A stretch of DNA of 64,000 nt from Candidatus Scalindua sp. (GCA_030748215.1 JASMMK010000019.1:78152-142151); one strand, 5' to 3'. Shown: positions 1 to 9,547, counted from the stretch's first letter. Notes: generated by a model not told the origin, from the letters alone. Made by a program: numbers and translations.

Positions 1-528
1 CACAATGGTAAACTAACGACTTTATGAAAGTACAAGATTCTCTAGACAATTGTATTTGCAAGGTGTTTGCAAATATTAATAAAAGATGGCTAGTTCCGTG
101 ATATTTCTCAGGAAACGGATATGCAAGCTATGATGCGTGTTGGAATGATCTTTCGAGATATTTATTCGTGTCCTATACCACTCAACACAAAACACTTAAA
201 AGTTCACACCTGCCATTTCTTCCCCCTCCGGAAGAAAGTTATGCAGCCATCTATTTTGCAATGAACATATGAAGATAATCGTACGCAATACATGTGCCAC
301 AGAAAATCATTCAAAAAAAACACAAACATATGTCACATAACACGTACGATTGCATATATATATGACAATAAACAGAAAGTGCCATCTCCTAAACGTAACC
401 TTTCAGCTATCCACACTTTTGACATTATGTCATATTTCATTTATACAGAATAAAACCGGAGACATAATGTCAAATACAGCAAACACATAACCACTGACAG
501 ATAAAAGACTTAGTAGCTATTAAAAAAA
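1..528. other. Non-coding region with palindromes
   Basis: I see no convincing gene in this stretch, which lies downstream of the minus-strand regulator gene. It holds two short palindromes built on the same core, TGACATTATGTCA at 420-432 and GACATAATGTC at 461-471. It also holds an inverted repeat AATCGTACG (277-285) with CGTACGATT (343-351). These look like protein-binding or hairpin elements of unknown role. Sequence left of the window may use them as a promoter region. Confidence 0.4.
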
Positions 529-2037
529 TCAACTGTTTATGTTATCATTAGCCTCTTCTTCCTCTTCCCTCCTCCTCGCCTCTTCCTTCCTCATCTCCTC
601 TCTTCTCATCTCCTTTTCCCTCCTCCTCTCCTCTTCATTTAATACTTCCTTACTCAACTCTTCCCGCTTTTCCTTCTCTTCCAGAGAATTCATTTTTCTA
701 TATATGGTCCTGGGAGTAATACCAAGTAGCCTTGCAGTAACTTCCTTATCTCCTTTCGACCTCTTCAACGTTTCAATAATTATTTTTTTCTCAATCTCAC
801 GTAATGGCATACCAAATGGTATAGCAAATTTTCTATCCTCAACCTTTCCTCCTAAAATATTATCAGGAAGATCCTTCTGCGTAATAACCCTGCCTTGAGT
901 CAAAACGACGGCCCTCTCAACCACATTTTTTATTTCACGCACATTGCCAGGCCATTGATAACTGATCATAGCATCTTGTGCCTCCTCAGAGATTCCATCG
1001 ATTTCCTTATTATTTTGTTTCTGATAAATTTTAAGAAAATGATTTATCAACAGAGGAATATCTTCTGCTCTCTCTCTTAGTGGAGGAATGTCTATGGTAA
1101 TCACATTCAACCTGTAAAACAGATCTTCTCTGAATTTTTTCTGTTTTATTGCATCTGCAAGATTTACGTTAGTTGCAGAAATTATTCGTACGTTACTCTT
1201 TATAACACGTGTTCCCCCCAAACGTTCAAATTCACCCTCCTGTAATACCCGAAGTAGTTTCACCTGAATGGATGGAGTTATTTCTCCTATTTCATCAAGA
1301 AACAATGTTCCATTATGAGCCAACTCAAAACGCCCTTCTTTCTGGCTAACGGCTCCCGTAAAAGCCCCCTTTTCATAACCAAAGAGTTCAGATTCGAGAA
1401 GCGTGTCCGGCAAAGCAGCACAACTCACTTTTAAAAATGGCTTATCCATCCTCGCTCCTATATTATGGATAAGTGATGCTATTGCCTCTTTCCCTGTACC
1501 ACTCTCTCCTTGAATTAATACTGACGCCTGGCTTGGCGCAACTTGCTCCGCTAATTTTATAACGTCACACATTACATCACTTTGCCCGATAATGTCTGTA
1601 TGTTTATCGTGTTCAGAATGCGCAAGTTGCTCATGTAAATATTTGTTCTCTACAACGAGAGCCTGTTTCTCAACCGCCTTTTTGATCATGTTGGTAATCA
1701 CAATCTTCTTGAAAGGTTTAGTAATAAAGTCATAGGCACCGTCCTTCATTGCACCAACAGCCTTCTCGATTGTTCCGTGAGCGGTAATTAATACGACCTC
1801 CACTTCCGGTTTTATTAACTTTGAAGCCTTAAGCAGTCGAAGACCATCCATTTTATGCATTTTCAAATCTGAAAGCATTACATTGATCTTTTTTTCACGT
1901 AAAATATCCAGTGCGCTTTCACCACTTTCTGCTAAAAAGACTTCATATCCTTCTCTAGAAAGCATCCTTGATAGTGCAATCCTTATACTTTCCTGATCAT
2001 CAACAATCAAAACTGTTTGTTTTGTTAAATTATTCAA
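529..2037 (-). CDS. Sigma-54-dependent NtrC-family response regulator
   Basis: Two-component transcription activator acting with sigma-54 RNA polymerase. Residues about 8-120 form a receiver domain with phosphoacceptor D57 in the motif LSDLKMHKMDG. Residues about 150-380 form an AAA+ domain with Walker A GESGTGKE and the sigma-54 contact loop GAFTGA. A Fis-type helix-turn-helix follows (VTARLLGITPRTIYRKM). After the HTH there is an unusual tail of about 50 residues made almost only of Glu, Arg, Lys and Met, predicted to be a charged coiled coil and not part of the family core. The gene overlaps the upstream kinase gene by 8 bp, so the two form an operon and a cognate pair. The regulated target is not evident from the neighbours. 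Confidence 0.93.
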   Translation of the reverse strand: MNNLTKQTVLIVDDQESIRIALSRMLSREGYEVFLAESGESALDILREKKINVMLSDLKMHKMDGLRLLKASKLIKPEVEVVLITAHGTIEKAVGAMKDGAYDFITKPFKKIVITNMIKKAVEKQALVVENKYLHEQLAHSEHDKHTDIIGQSDVMCDVIKLAEQVAPSQASVLIQGESGTGKEAIASLIHNIGARMDKPFLKVSCAALPDTLLESELFGYEKGAFTGAVSQKEGRFELAHNGTLFLDEIGEITPSIQVKLLRVLQEGEFERLGGTRVIKSNVRIISATNVNLADAIKQKKFREDLFYRLNVITIDIPPLRERAEDIPLLINHFLKIYQKQNNKEIDGISEEAQDAMISYQWPGNVREIKNVVERAVVLTQGRVITQKDLPDNILGGKVEDRKFAIPFGMPLREIEKKIIIETLKRSKGDKEVTARLLGITPRTIYRKMNSLEEKEKREELSKEVLNEEERRREKEMRREEMRKEEARRREEEEEANDNINS

Positions 2038-3709
2038 TTATATCCTTTCCACAAGTTTCAACGGGAAAACTAACAACCATAGTCGTACCCTTGTCAATTG
2101 TACTCTTACAAATAATCTCACCATGATGCCCTTCTACCGTCTTCATCGTCAAGGCAAGGCCCAAACCGGTACCGTTAACTTTTGCGCTATAAAACGGATC
2201 AAAAACCCGTTGTACATCCTCTTTACTGATACCTGATCCGGTATCAGTAATAGAAACTTCAATACAATCATCCTTAAGCCTTGTAGATATGCTCAATTTA
2301 CCACCTTCAGACATAGCTTCAAAAGAGTTCTTCAGTATATTGAGAAATGCCTGTTTTATCTGATTTACATCGAGCAATATTAGTGGCAGATCAGGAGCAT
2401 AATTTTCTTTCAGAGTAATACCTCTCTTCAATCTCTCCTTATTAAAGAATTTTGAAAGCTCAATTAAAATATTATTGACAGAAACCGGTTTTGTATCCAA
2501 CCTGGGAAATCTGGCAAACCGCAGATACTCATCACTCATTTCAGTTAAAGTATCTACCTCACTCAGAATAGATTGAATTAGATTCTCCGCTTCACTCTTT
2601 TCCTCGCCATTCTCCTTGCTGATTTCATCATACAATAACTCTGTATTCAAACTAATTGAACTTAATGGATTTCTTATTTCATGTGCAACCTTTGCAGACA
2701 TTTCTCCTATAGTTGCTAGACGCTCCGAATGCAACAACTGCTGTTCCAGTTTTTTCCTTTCTGTAATATCATGACTTGTAATAACAGTACCCCAATATTT
2801 ACCAGTTGGATCAAATACTGCTGAATATGTGTTGTAAAGAAAGCCACCTTCTGTCTTTACTTCCTGATGTTGTGATGTTTCTATCCCTTTCTTGAAACGT
2901 TCAGTTATCTTTGATGCTACCCCTCCAACATAAGGAATCTGATCGTCTTTTACTGATTTATTTATTATTTCTTCACTTTTTACTTTCCATGTTTTTTCGA
3001 TTTCCCTGTTGCACATTGTTACCTTATCACTGGGGTCTATAAAAATAACACCCTCTGCCATATTTTCTAATGTTGATCTTACCTCAAACAACACATCACC
3101 TCTGCTTTTTCTCAATCTGTCCATTAACGAAGTAACAAAATACACCGAAATAAAGATTGTGCTGGCGAGAGCGAAGAAAACACACAGTATGTAAACTTCA
3201 GAATGCCAAAGATCGTCACTGTATCTAAAAGCAGAAAATATTTGTAAAGGCTGATGAGGTATTACAGAATAATACTCCAGAACTAAAAGCAATGCAAATA
3301 AACTTGTAGCAAACAACGCCTGCATATAACTATATTTTTTTTCTAAAAATATTCCACCAATTATGGCATGAAATAGAAAGTAAATAATAAAGGGGTTTTC
3401 AATACCTCCCGCAAAGTATATCAGGCATACAAGAAAAAAATGATCTGTCATGATCTGTATTCCGGCATGCAGCTGTACAGATCGAAATGTTTTTTTGTGG
3501 AGAGTATCTGTAATGGAGTAATAACACACATTGATAAATCCAATAATCATACCAATGCCGTATAGTGGAATAACCTGCTTCACAACCATAAAAACACTAC
3601 TGAAAACATATGTAGTAATAAACAGACCTGATATAGCAACCCAACGCAGAAGAATCAACCAGCGTATACGTTCTACTAATTCTGTTTTCTTTAAATTATC
3701 CGTAAACAC
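2030..3709 (-). CDS. Membrane-bound PAS sensor histidine kinase
   Basis: Sensor kinase, likely partner of the adjacent NtrC-type regulator. The first 200 residues hold about six hydrophobic segments with short loops, so sensing is probably in or at the membrane. A PAS domain follows (about 215-330, beginning near LENMAEGVIFIDPSD). The HisKA motif is AHEIRNPLSSIS with the phosphoacceptor His. The ATPase domain shows an N box (NQIKQAFLNILKNSFEAM), G1 (DTGSGIS) and G2 (GTGLGLAL). Arrangement and length (559 aa) resemble AtoS/ZraS-like kinases. The ligand cannot be told from the sequence. The promoter of the pair should lie in 3710-4188. Confidence 0.93.
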   Translation of the reverse strand: MFTDNLKKTELVERIRWLILLRWVAISGLFITTYVFSSVFMVVKQVIPLYGIGMIIGFINVCYYSITDTLHKKTFRSVQLHAGIQIMTDHFFLVCLIYFAGGIENPFIIYFLFHAIIGGIFLEKKYSYMQALFATSLFALLLVLEYYSVIPHQPLQIFSAFRYSDDLWHSEVYILCVFFALASTIFISVYFVTSLMDRLRKSRGDVLFEVRSTLENMAEGVIFIDPSDKVTMCNREIEKTWKVKSEEIINKSVKDDQIPYVGGVASKITERFKKGIETSQHQEVKTEGGFLYNTYSAVFDPTGKYWGTVITSHDITERKKLEQQLLHSERLATIGEMSAKVAHEIRNPLSSISLNTELLYDEISKENGEEKSEAENLIQSILSEVDTLTEMSDEYLRFARFPRLDTKPVSVNNILIELSKFFNKERLKRGITLKENYAPDLPLILLDVNQIKQAFLNILKNSFEAMSEGGKLSISTRLKDDCIEVSITDTGSGISKEDVQRVFDPFYSAKVNGTGLGLALTMKTVEGHHGEIICKSTIDKGTTMVVSFPVETCGKDIIE

Positions 3710-4188
3710 CTATATACCAGCTCCTGTTTTCTGTCTGTTATTATCTACGTTGCGTGTGATATTCAAATTAGAATATGCAAAACAAAACCAAACAAAAGAG
3801 TTGTTTTAATTGATGATTATATAGAGATTTACGCAAATTCAAAATAACCGGCAGAATACTTATTCTAAATATTAAATATCCCATTTCCCATCCTTGCAAT
3901 TCTAGAAACAGAGAATCTTCCGGATCATTTACTACTCAAATAAACAGATATGATAAAAACATCCTGCTATCTTGCTATAGCGATATCTTTTCGTCACTGT
4001 AAAGTCAATAAAAAAATGAAAATTGCTACATGAAAAAAAGAGCACATTAAAAAAGCTTATAAAATTATTTTTTATGCAACTGGCTATTGACAACAAATTC
4101 ACCATTTGTATAATCAATTTTGTTCTTATATACAACGTTAACAACCCATCGTTTTAAGTACATTTTTAAAAATAACTATTAAATAAAA
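3710..4188. other. Divergent intergenic region
   Basis: AT-rich stretch between the minus-strand kinase gene and the plus-strand lipoyl gene, so it should carry promoters for both. Open frames here are short, AT-driven and without family resemblance. I could not assign specific promoter boxes or a riboswitch. Confidence 0.35.
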
Positions 4189-4437
4189 ATGCAAAAAGAA
4201 TTTGAATTGCCCGATATTGGAATTGATACTGACGATGAAATTACTGTTTCTTTCTGGCACATGGAAGACGACGAAGAGTTTGTGAAAGATGAAGACCTTC
4301 TGGAAGTTTCTACGAATAAAGTAAATTTGAAAATTGCTGCACCAAGCACAGGTAAGTTAATTGAAATATTGGCCCAGGAAGGCGATGTGGTAACAGTTGG
4401 TGATGTTATCGCTTTAATAGAAATAATAAATGAGTAA
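4189..4437 (+). CDS. Free-standing lipoyl/biotinyl-attachment domain protein
   Basis: An 82-residue protein that is a single lipoyl domain of the E2 type. It starts with the typical FELPDIGID strand. K44 in STNKVN sits where the lipoylated lysine of E2 domains lies (usual form ETDKA or STDKV). The second half, APSTGKLIEILAQEGDVVTVGD, is the standard hairpin with conserved glycines. No acyltransferase, E1 or E3 gene is nearby, so it must serve another complex in trans or act as a lone carrier. It lies 76 bp upstream of holB on the same strand. No strong Shine-Dalgarno sequence is visible before the ATG. Biotin attachment is less likely because an MKM motif is absent. Confidence 0.85.
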   Translation: MQKEFELPDIGIDTDDEITVSFWHMEDDEEFVKDEDLLEVSTNKVNLKIAAPSTGKLIEILAQEGDVVTVGDVIALIEIINE

Positions 4438-4513
4438 ACGCAGACACATCTGATTGAAACTGTGTTCATACAGATTTCAATTCAGAAAACGGCTCTTTTT
4501 AATACCCCTCATT

Positions 4514-5563
4514 ATGCCATTTACCGATATTCTTGCACAAGATCATATTATTGATCACTTCAATAAGGCAATAAAAAACGATCATCTCTCCCACGCATAT
4601 ATCTTTACCGGACAGGACGGAATAGGAAAGACTTTATTCGCGAAAGAGTTTGCAAAAGCACTTAATTGCAAAAATGATGAAAACGATTCATGTAATTCAT
4701 GCCCGAACTGCAATCGTATAGAAGCGCGCAACCACCCTGATGTCTTCTGGACGGAGAGGGAGGAAAAGGCAAAATTTATCAAGATTGAAAACATCAGAAA
4801 TTTACAGAATTCTGTAAGACTGAGCCCACTCGAATCTGGCTACAAAATATTCATCATCAAAGAAGCAGACAGGATGAATGAGGAGGCTTCAAACTGCCTG
4901 CTGAAGACACTTGAAGAGCCCTCACCAAACACCATAATTATCCTCATCGCCAACACAATGACTCCGATTAAGGATACTATCAGATCGAGATGTCAGATTA
5001 TCAGATTTCAACCAATCCCAAGCCGCATAATAGAGAGCCAATTAACAGGTGAATCTGATGCTGAACCGAATAAGATTGGATGGATATCAAGGTTTTGTAA
5101 CGGCAGCCTGGCAAACGCGCTACACCTACTGGATGACAATCATTACGAAATGAACAATAACATCGTCACCCGTATGACTGAACCCAAAATGGATAATCTT
5201 GTTCTTGCCGAAGAGTTGATCGATTCCTATTTAAGCACTGGAGATTCTTTAGAAGAGAAAAGACAGATCCTTAAGAGCATTTTACATTGCATCTTACAAT
5301 TATACCGGGATCTTTTAATGGTTAAGGTTATGAACGGACATGATGTTCAACAAGAGAAGATGTCTCTTTACAATGCAGGTCGTGAGGAGAGTCTGCAGAA
5401 ACACGCCAATTACTTGACCCGGGAACAGATAACGTACGTAATTGATGAAATTTTAGAGTCTATCAAGTACGTTGATTTGAACCTGAATATCAATTTACTG
5501 GTAGAAAATATAATTACGAGAATTACTGTTGTGAACTCTAAGGCGAGAGAATACGAAACGTAA
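4514..5563 (+). CDS. holB: DNA polymerase III subunit delta'
   Basis: Clamp-loader subunit. Walker A is GQDGIGKT. A four-cysteine zinc module CNSCPNC follows an upstream Cys, and the SRC motif appears as RSRCQIIRF. MNEEASNCLLKTLEEP is the usual delta'/gamma signature. I choose ATG 4514 because homologues start close to the segment DILAQDHIIDHF. An open frame extends 20 codons further up to 4454 but adds a hydrophobic, unrelated piece. The gene converges with the multicopper oxidase gene, with a hairpin between them. Confidence 0.9.
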   Translation: MPFTDILAQDHIIDHFNKAIKNDHLSHAYIFTGQDGIGKTLFAKEFAKALNCKNDENDSCNSCPNCNRIEARNHPDVFWTEREEKAKFIKIENIRNLQNSVRLSPLESGYKIFIIKEADRMNEEASNCLLKTLEEPSPNTIIILIANTMTPIKDTIRSRCQIIRFQPIPSRIIESQLTGESDAEPNKIGWISRFCNGSLANALHLLDDNHYEMNNNIVTRMTEPKMDNLVLAEELIDSYLSTGDSLEEKRQILKSILHCILQLYRDLLMVKVMNGHDVQQEKMSLYNAGREESLQKHANYLTREQITYVIDEILESIKYVDLNLNINLLVENIITRITVVNSKAREYET

Positions 5564-5616
5564 AAGGCTGGCTCTACTACAATAAGAGTTGTGGCACAAG
5601 TCTTGTACATAAACCG

Positions 5617-5651
5617 TTTAGAGGGAAAGGTATTTCCCCCTTTCCCTCTAC
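5617..5651. terminator. Hairpin between convergent genes
   Basis: TAGAGGGAAAGG (5619-5630) pairs perfectly with CCTTTCCCTCTA (5639-5650) across an 8-base loop, between the stop of holB and the stop of the multicopper oxidase gene. The symmetric position suggests a bidirectional terminator, although neither side has a long T tract. Confidence 0.7.
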
Positions 5652-5699
5652 AGTCAAAACCCTCTAATTTGCTGCTAATCTAAAAAAACCTTTGAATCC

Positions 5700-6929
5700 T
5701 CAATTGCCGTCCAGCATCTGTTCGGTCTTAGGTCTAACATCAAAGATTGTCAATCCTCCATGTGGATAAATTCCTCCACTAACCATTCCCCTTAGGTTAT
5801 GGTCATGCGCAATAGTTATACCAGGACCACGATTACATGACAAGCATGTAGACTGCGATGAGAAATTCGGGATATTGTAAAGAATGTCATATCTCTCACC
5901 AGACCCTATCAATATGGTATCTTTTTGATACGGTGCAGGATGCCTTCGCCCATCAGTACCAATGATCAGTCCGTGATAACCGTGTGGGTGCCATGCAAAT
6001 ATGTGATCATATCCAATTGCCATCAACCGCACCAAAACAGTCTCACCATCATATGCAACAAGCCTGGTCTTAGGATCATTAATCGTAGACAGTGGGTTAT
6101 CCAGTTTGTCCATAAAGATCCTTCCATTCAGGGTAAAGTAGTTTGACTTCCAGCTCAAACAATCATTTATAGTTCCCATGTCTCTCAGCATCTCCATGTA
6201 TTCACTATCTACCTCAGAGAAAAACAGGGTATACTCCCTGTCATACTTATAGCCATAAATTTCGTTCTTCTCTTTTTCGATAACAATAGGAAAGAACAGT
6301 CCGGCCATGATATGATTGGTTGAATCAACGTGACAATGACCCATATAAGAGCCCTCTACATCATCAGGTATAGATAAGAAATATCTGAATTTCTCCTTTG
6401 GAAAAACAGATGGGTATGGAATATTTGGTATACCATCAACTGCCGGAATTAAATCAAGCCCATGCCAGTGAATTGTGTGTGCTACATGTGAAATACCTGA
6501 ATGCTCTTCAGCATCATACCAACCGGCATTATGCAGAACTACGATATAGTTTCTTCCGGAATGAAAACGCATCTCATCACCAGGGACCTGAATTGGTAAT
6601 AACTTGGCATCCCTCTCTTCAACTGTAGAAATCTCGCCCACGTCTGCCCAATCCGGTGCATGAGTAAAGCCCCACTGATAGATATATTCACCATCAGCCA
6701 TCTCTATATATCCATCTGTTACATAGATGTGAAACTCTTTCTCTATTTCACCTCTCTCATGTAATTTATGAAAGTCTTCAGCGACCTTCTCGTCACCAAC
6801 AATCAACTTCTCCTCAGCGCCTGCTGTAGTCGCGAGACAGACAATGGCTGCAAACAGAACTGGCAACACCAGGCACTTTCTCGGTGCACGTGAAACAACC
6901 TTGATAAAGCTCGAAAATGAATAAAACAT
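5700..6929 (-). CDS. Exported two-domain multicopper oxidase
   Basis: Periplasmic cupredoxin-type oxidase of 409 residues. Residues 1-38 form a signal peptide ending near TTAGAEE. Copper motifs are HWHG (154-157) and HCH at 198-200 followed by H206 and L211, which makes a type 1 site (Cys199, His206, axial Leu211) in domain 1. Domain 2 has HPHGYH (314-319) and HDH (375-377). In domain 2 the usual HCH is HDH, so there is no second type 1 copper. The HDHNL segment resembles the type 2 histidine region of NirK nitrite reductase. The CHVDSTNH spacing is that of small two-domain oxidases such as the blue copper oxidases of ammonia oxidizers. Substrate is unknown; nitrite reductase activity is possible but not shown. 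Confidence 0.82.
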   Translation of the reverse strand: MFYSFSSFIKVVSRAPRKCLVLPVLFAAIVCLATTAGAEEKLIVGDEKVAEDFHKLHERGEIEKEFHIYVTDGYIEMADGEYIYQWGFTHAPDWADVGEISTVEERDAKLLPIQVPGDEMRFHSGRNYIVVLHNAGWYDAEEHSGISHVAHTIHWHGLDLIPAVDGIPNIPYPSVFPKEKFRYFLSIPDDVEGSYMGHCHVDSTNHIMAGLFFPIVIEKEKNEIYGYKYDREYTLFFSEVDSEYMEMLRDMGTINDCLSWKSNYFTLNGRIFMDKLDNPLSTINDPKTRLVAYDGETVLVRLMAIGYDHIFAWHPHGYHGLIIGTDGRRHPAPYQKDTILIGSGERYDILYNIPNFSSQSTCLSCNRGPGITIAHDHNLRGMVSGGIYPHGGLTIFDVRPKTEQMLDGN

Positions 6930-7591
6930 TAAGCTTCTCCTTTAAATAAAAAAAATAAGTAATAATAAGAGATACTTCCGCTTTGTACAGCAACATTCGT
7001 ACCATTAATCTAGTTTGGTAACACTAAACACAGCGAGAAAATATAAGCTGTTATGAACCAATGCTTTACTGCTATATCCTAAGAAGTATGGCTGATATCT
7101 GACGACATGACCTAAAGCAGTTTTACGTAATTTTTGCAGATACCTTAAAATCTACAAGGTAATTTAGCGAATATTTTGCGTATACTCTATGAAGGCTAAT
7201 TATATGCTTTTCAAAACAAATTTCAAACTAAAAGAGAATCTTTTATTTCCAATTGATTTACTTTAGACTGGCATGGCTATGTGGATAACAACTGATGCGA
7301 TAAAGGGCTTATAAGAATTACAGACCTGTTTGATTTGAAGCACCGCTCTTGCCTCTAGCGTATGGGAATCAGTTATTATCACTCGGTTCTATTAATGGGC
7401 TGATTCGAGGCTTTTAGCAGATATATGTTTTCCGCTCCATCGATAACCCTCACCACAACATTGACCTTAATGCCGGTACTCCACTTAGGCCCTCCTCCGG
7501 CGATCTTTTCCAGGTGATTGCGGAAAGAATGCCTGACCACATATTTTCTGCACCATTTCAGATATTTTAAAGAAAATGGGGTTTTAAATTT
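6930..7591. other. Long intergenic region with a coding-like remnant
   Basis: The part next to the oxidase start (6930-7250) is AT-rich and should carry its promoter. On the minus strand 7379-7590 is open and protein-like, in the same frame as the repeat-protein gene and directly after its stop codon. It has no ATG; a GTG near 7543 is possible. It encodes segments such as HSFRNHLEKIAGGGPKWS and VNVVVRVIDGAENIYLL. It may be a broken 3' continuation of an older gene. I do not recognise the family. Confidence 0.35.
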
Positions 7592-8650
7592 TCACTCTTT
7601 CTCTTCTGAATTCGTGTCTACTACGACACTCTTCTCTGTAGTCTCTGCAACATGAACCTCGAACTCCGTCTTAGCGCTACCTTTTCCGATAGTAAGAACA
7701 GCTTGATAGCGTCCGGGAGGAAGAGTAAATATACCGCTGGGGTTGTAGTAACTTACGCCAATATGTTGCTCTGCCGGGATGCCATCAGTGCCGACAGGGT
7801 AAACATACCATGACGCGGTACCGTAAGCCTCTGCTCCTTCTTCAGGAACTGCAGTTAATTTAGCGAAACCAACGCCAATCACAACGCTCTTTTCTGTAGT
7901 CTCTGCTACCTTAACCTCGAACTCCGTCTTAGCACTACATTTTCCAATTGTAAGAACAGCTTGATAGCGTCCGGGGGGAAGAGTAAATATATCGCTTGGA
8001 TTATAGGAACTGGCTTCAATATATTTCTCTGCCGGTTTACCATCAGCGCCTACAGGATAAACATACCACCAGGCACCGGTATCGTAGGGAGCTGCTCCCT
8101 CCTCAGGAATAGCAGTTAATTTAGCGTATCCAACTCCAACTACGACTACCTTTTCTGTTGTTTCACCCACCTTCACATCAAACTCTACCTGGCCACTACC
8201 TTTTCCCACGCTTATAGTAGCGAGGTAACGTCCTGGAGGAAGAACGAATTGTTTGCTGGGGTTATTATCGCTGAAGTCAATATATTTCTCTGCCGGCTTA
8301 CCATAAGCACCAACAACATAAACATGACACCAGACCCCGGTATCATAAGGAGCTGCTCCTTCTTTCGGAACTACTGTTAACTGGGCGTATCCGGCTCCAA
8401 CTACTACTACCTTTTCTTCCGGAGAAACTGTTTTATCAGGAATATCTGATTCCAACGGTTTAGACAGGTCAATTTTCCTGATCTGCCCCCCGACGACTCT
8501 GATACCCTTATGCCAGACTTCTGATTCCAAATCTATTCTAACATCATAGATACCGGCAGGCAGATCTACTATTTCATTCAATTGTTTGACAACAATTTCT
8601 TTATCTCCGTCAGCATAAACGGTAAACGCAGCACTTAGAAGCTTGTTCAT
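7592..8650 (-). CDS. Triple-repeat beta-domain protein of unknown function
   Basis: A 352-residue protein with three tandem units of about 86 residues (roughly 81-167, 168-254 and 255-340). Each has the pattern VVVVGxGYAxLT, then EGAAPYDT, YVYPVGxDGKPAE, LPPGRYxA and KGSGxxEFxVKV. The units look like small immunoglobulin-type or carboxypeptidase-regulatory-type beta domains. Residues 1-65 hold a diverged half unit (LPAGIYDVRI). No signal peptide or membrane segment is visible. The start is well supported by AAGGAGG just upstream. It lies 56 bp after the SatP-like gene on the same strand. Units 2 and 3 are closest, which suggests recent duplication. Function unknown. Confidence 0.75.
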   Translation of the reverse strand: MNKLLSAAFTVYADGDKEIVVKQLNEIVDLPAGIYDVRIDLESEVWHKGIRVVGGQIRKIDLSKPLESDIPDKTVSPEEKVVVVGAGYAQLTVVPKEGAAPYDTGVWCHVYVVGAYGKPAEKYIDFSDNNPSKQFVLPPGRYLATISVGKGSGQVEFDVKVGETTEKVVVVGVGYAKLTAIPEEGAAPYDTGAWWYVYPVGADGKPAEKYIEASSYNPSDIFTLPPGRYQAVLTIGKCSAKTEFEVKVAETTEKSVVIGVGFAKLTAVPEEGAEAYGTASWYVYPVGTDGIPAEQHIGVSYYNPSGIFTLPPGRYQAVLTIGKGSAKTEFEVHVAETTEKSVVVDTNSEEKE

Positions 8651-8706
8651 AACGCCTCCTTAGAATTTTTTCATTTTAAAATACCGAAGTAACAGGAACA
8701 GGGTCT

Positions 8707-9279
8707 TTATCTGAACCATGGTTTGCCTACCGGTAATACATCCCGTCCAAAGACCTCGGCAAAAATGATATGGGCCATCATGTACCAGGCAGTAGCAGCA
8801 CATACCATCAGTTCATAACCAGCTACTTTGATCATTTCGTCAAAACCGAAATGTGCCAGATCCAGCAGTACGAATCCGATAAACAAAAGAGTAAACAGTA
8901 TTGCCATGGCTCCATTAATCTTCATGGCAGGAAACCACATGATAAATGTATAAACGGTCCAAACGACCAGGAACCACCCAACGTCTGTAGTACTGGAATG
9001 ATAAATATTAAAATAATTCAGCATGAAGATTATTCCCAGGGCTATCCAAAACGCCCCATAGGATACGAAGGCGCTGTAACCAAAGTTATTGCCACACTTG
9101 AATTCATGGAAACCGGCAATCATCTGTGCCAGCCCCCCGAATGCAAACGCCAACACCACAACAGGCCCCACACCACCCGACATTATGAACCTGAAGAATC
9201 ATAGTGGTGAGACCGAAACCTGCCAACCCGACAACCCGACAACCGCCGGATTTCCCCCTTTTACAACTCCCTCTGACAT
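8707..9279 (-). pseudogene. satP: SatP/YaaH-type acetate uptake transporter, frameshifted at the N terminus
   Basis: The intact part (from ATG 9183) encodes five or so membrane segments with GGLAQMIAGFHEFKCGN and GRDVLPVG, typical of the GPR1/FUN34/YaaH family. Family members begin with an NPAPLGL motif, and that start exists upstream. ATG 9279, preceded by AGGA, reads NPAVVGL and then leaves frame. The next segment, AGFGLTTMILQVHNVGW, is in another frame, and the reading frame returns near 9175. The first shift coincides with an 8-bp tandem duplication (CAACCCGA twice at 9224-9239). Translation of a full transporter therefore needs two shifts. The internal ATG 9183 would give a product without the first membrane helix. 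Either a decayed gene or sequence error. Confidence 0.75.
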
Positions 9280-9547
9280 AATAGATTTTCCTGAATTAAA
9301 GACTTAAAAGACGTTGTCATAACAACTCGCAACAATCATACCATTCTGTCACTTATTGTATTCAGTATCGCTTCAACGGGCTATTTCATAGTAAGGCTTA
9401 CTGCAATGTCTTACAATGACATGACTTACATACTTTGCTCACATCAGGCTATTACATTTCTAATAAAAAAAAAATTTAACATTTACTATGAATGCTGTCC
9501 ATTTATTCACCAGTTTGCTAATATAAAAAAATATTCAATACTAACAT

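Noticed and set aside
539..898. Plus-strand Ser-rich frame opposite the NtrC gene
   Set aside because: It is the shadow of the purine-rich 3' end of the regulator.
3932..4144. 70-codon minus-strand open frame
   Set aside because: AT-driven composition, no ribosome site and no family resemblance; it lies in a promoter region.
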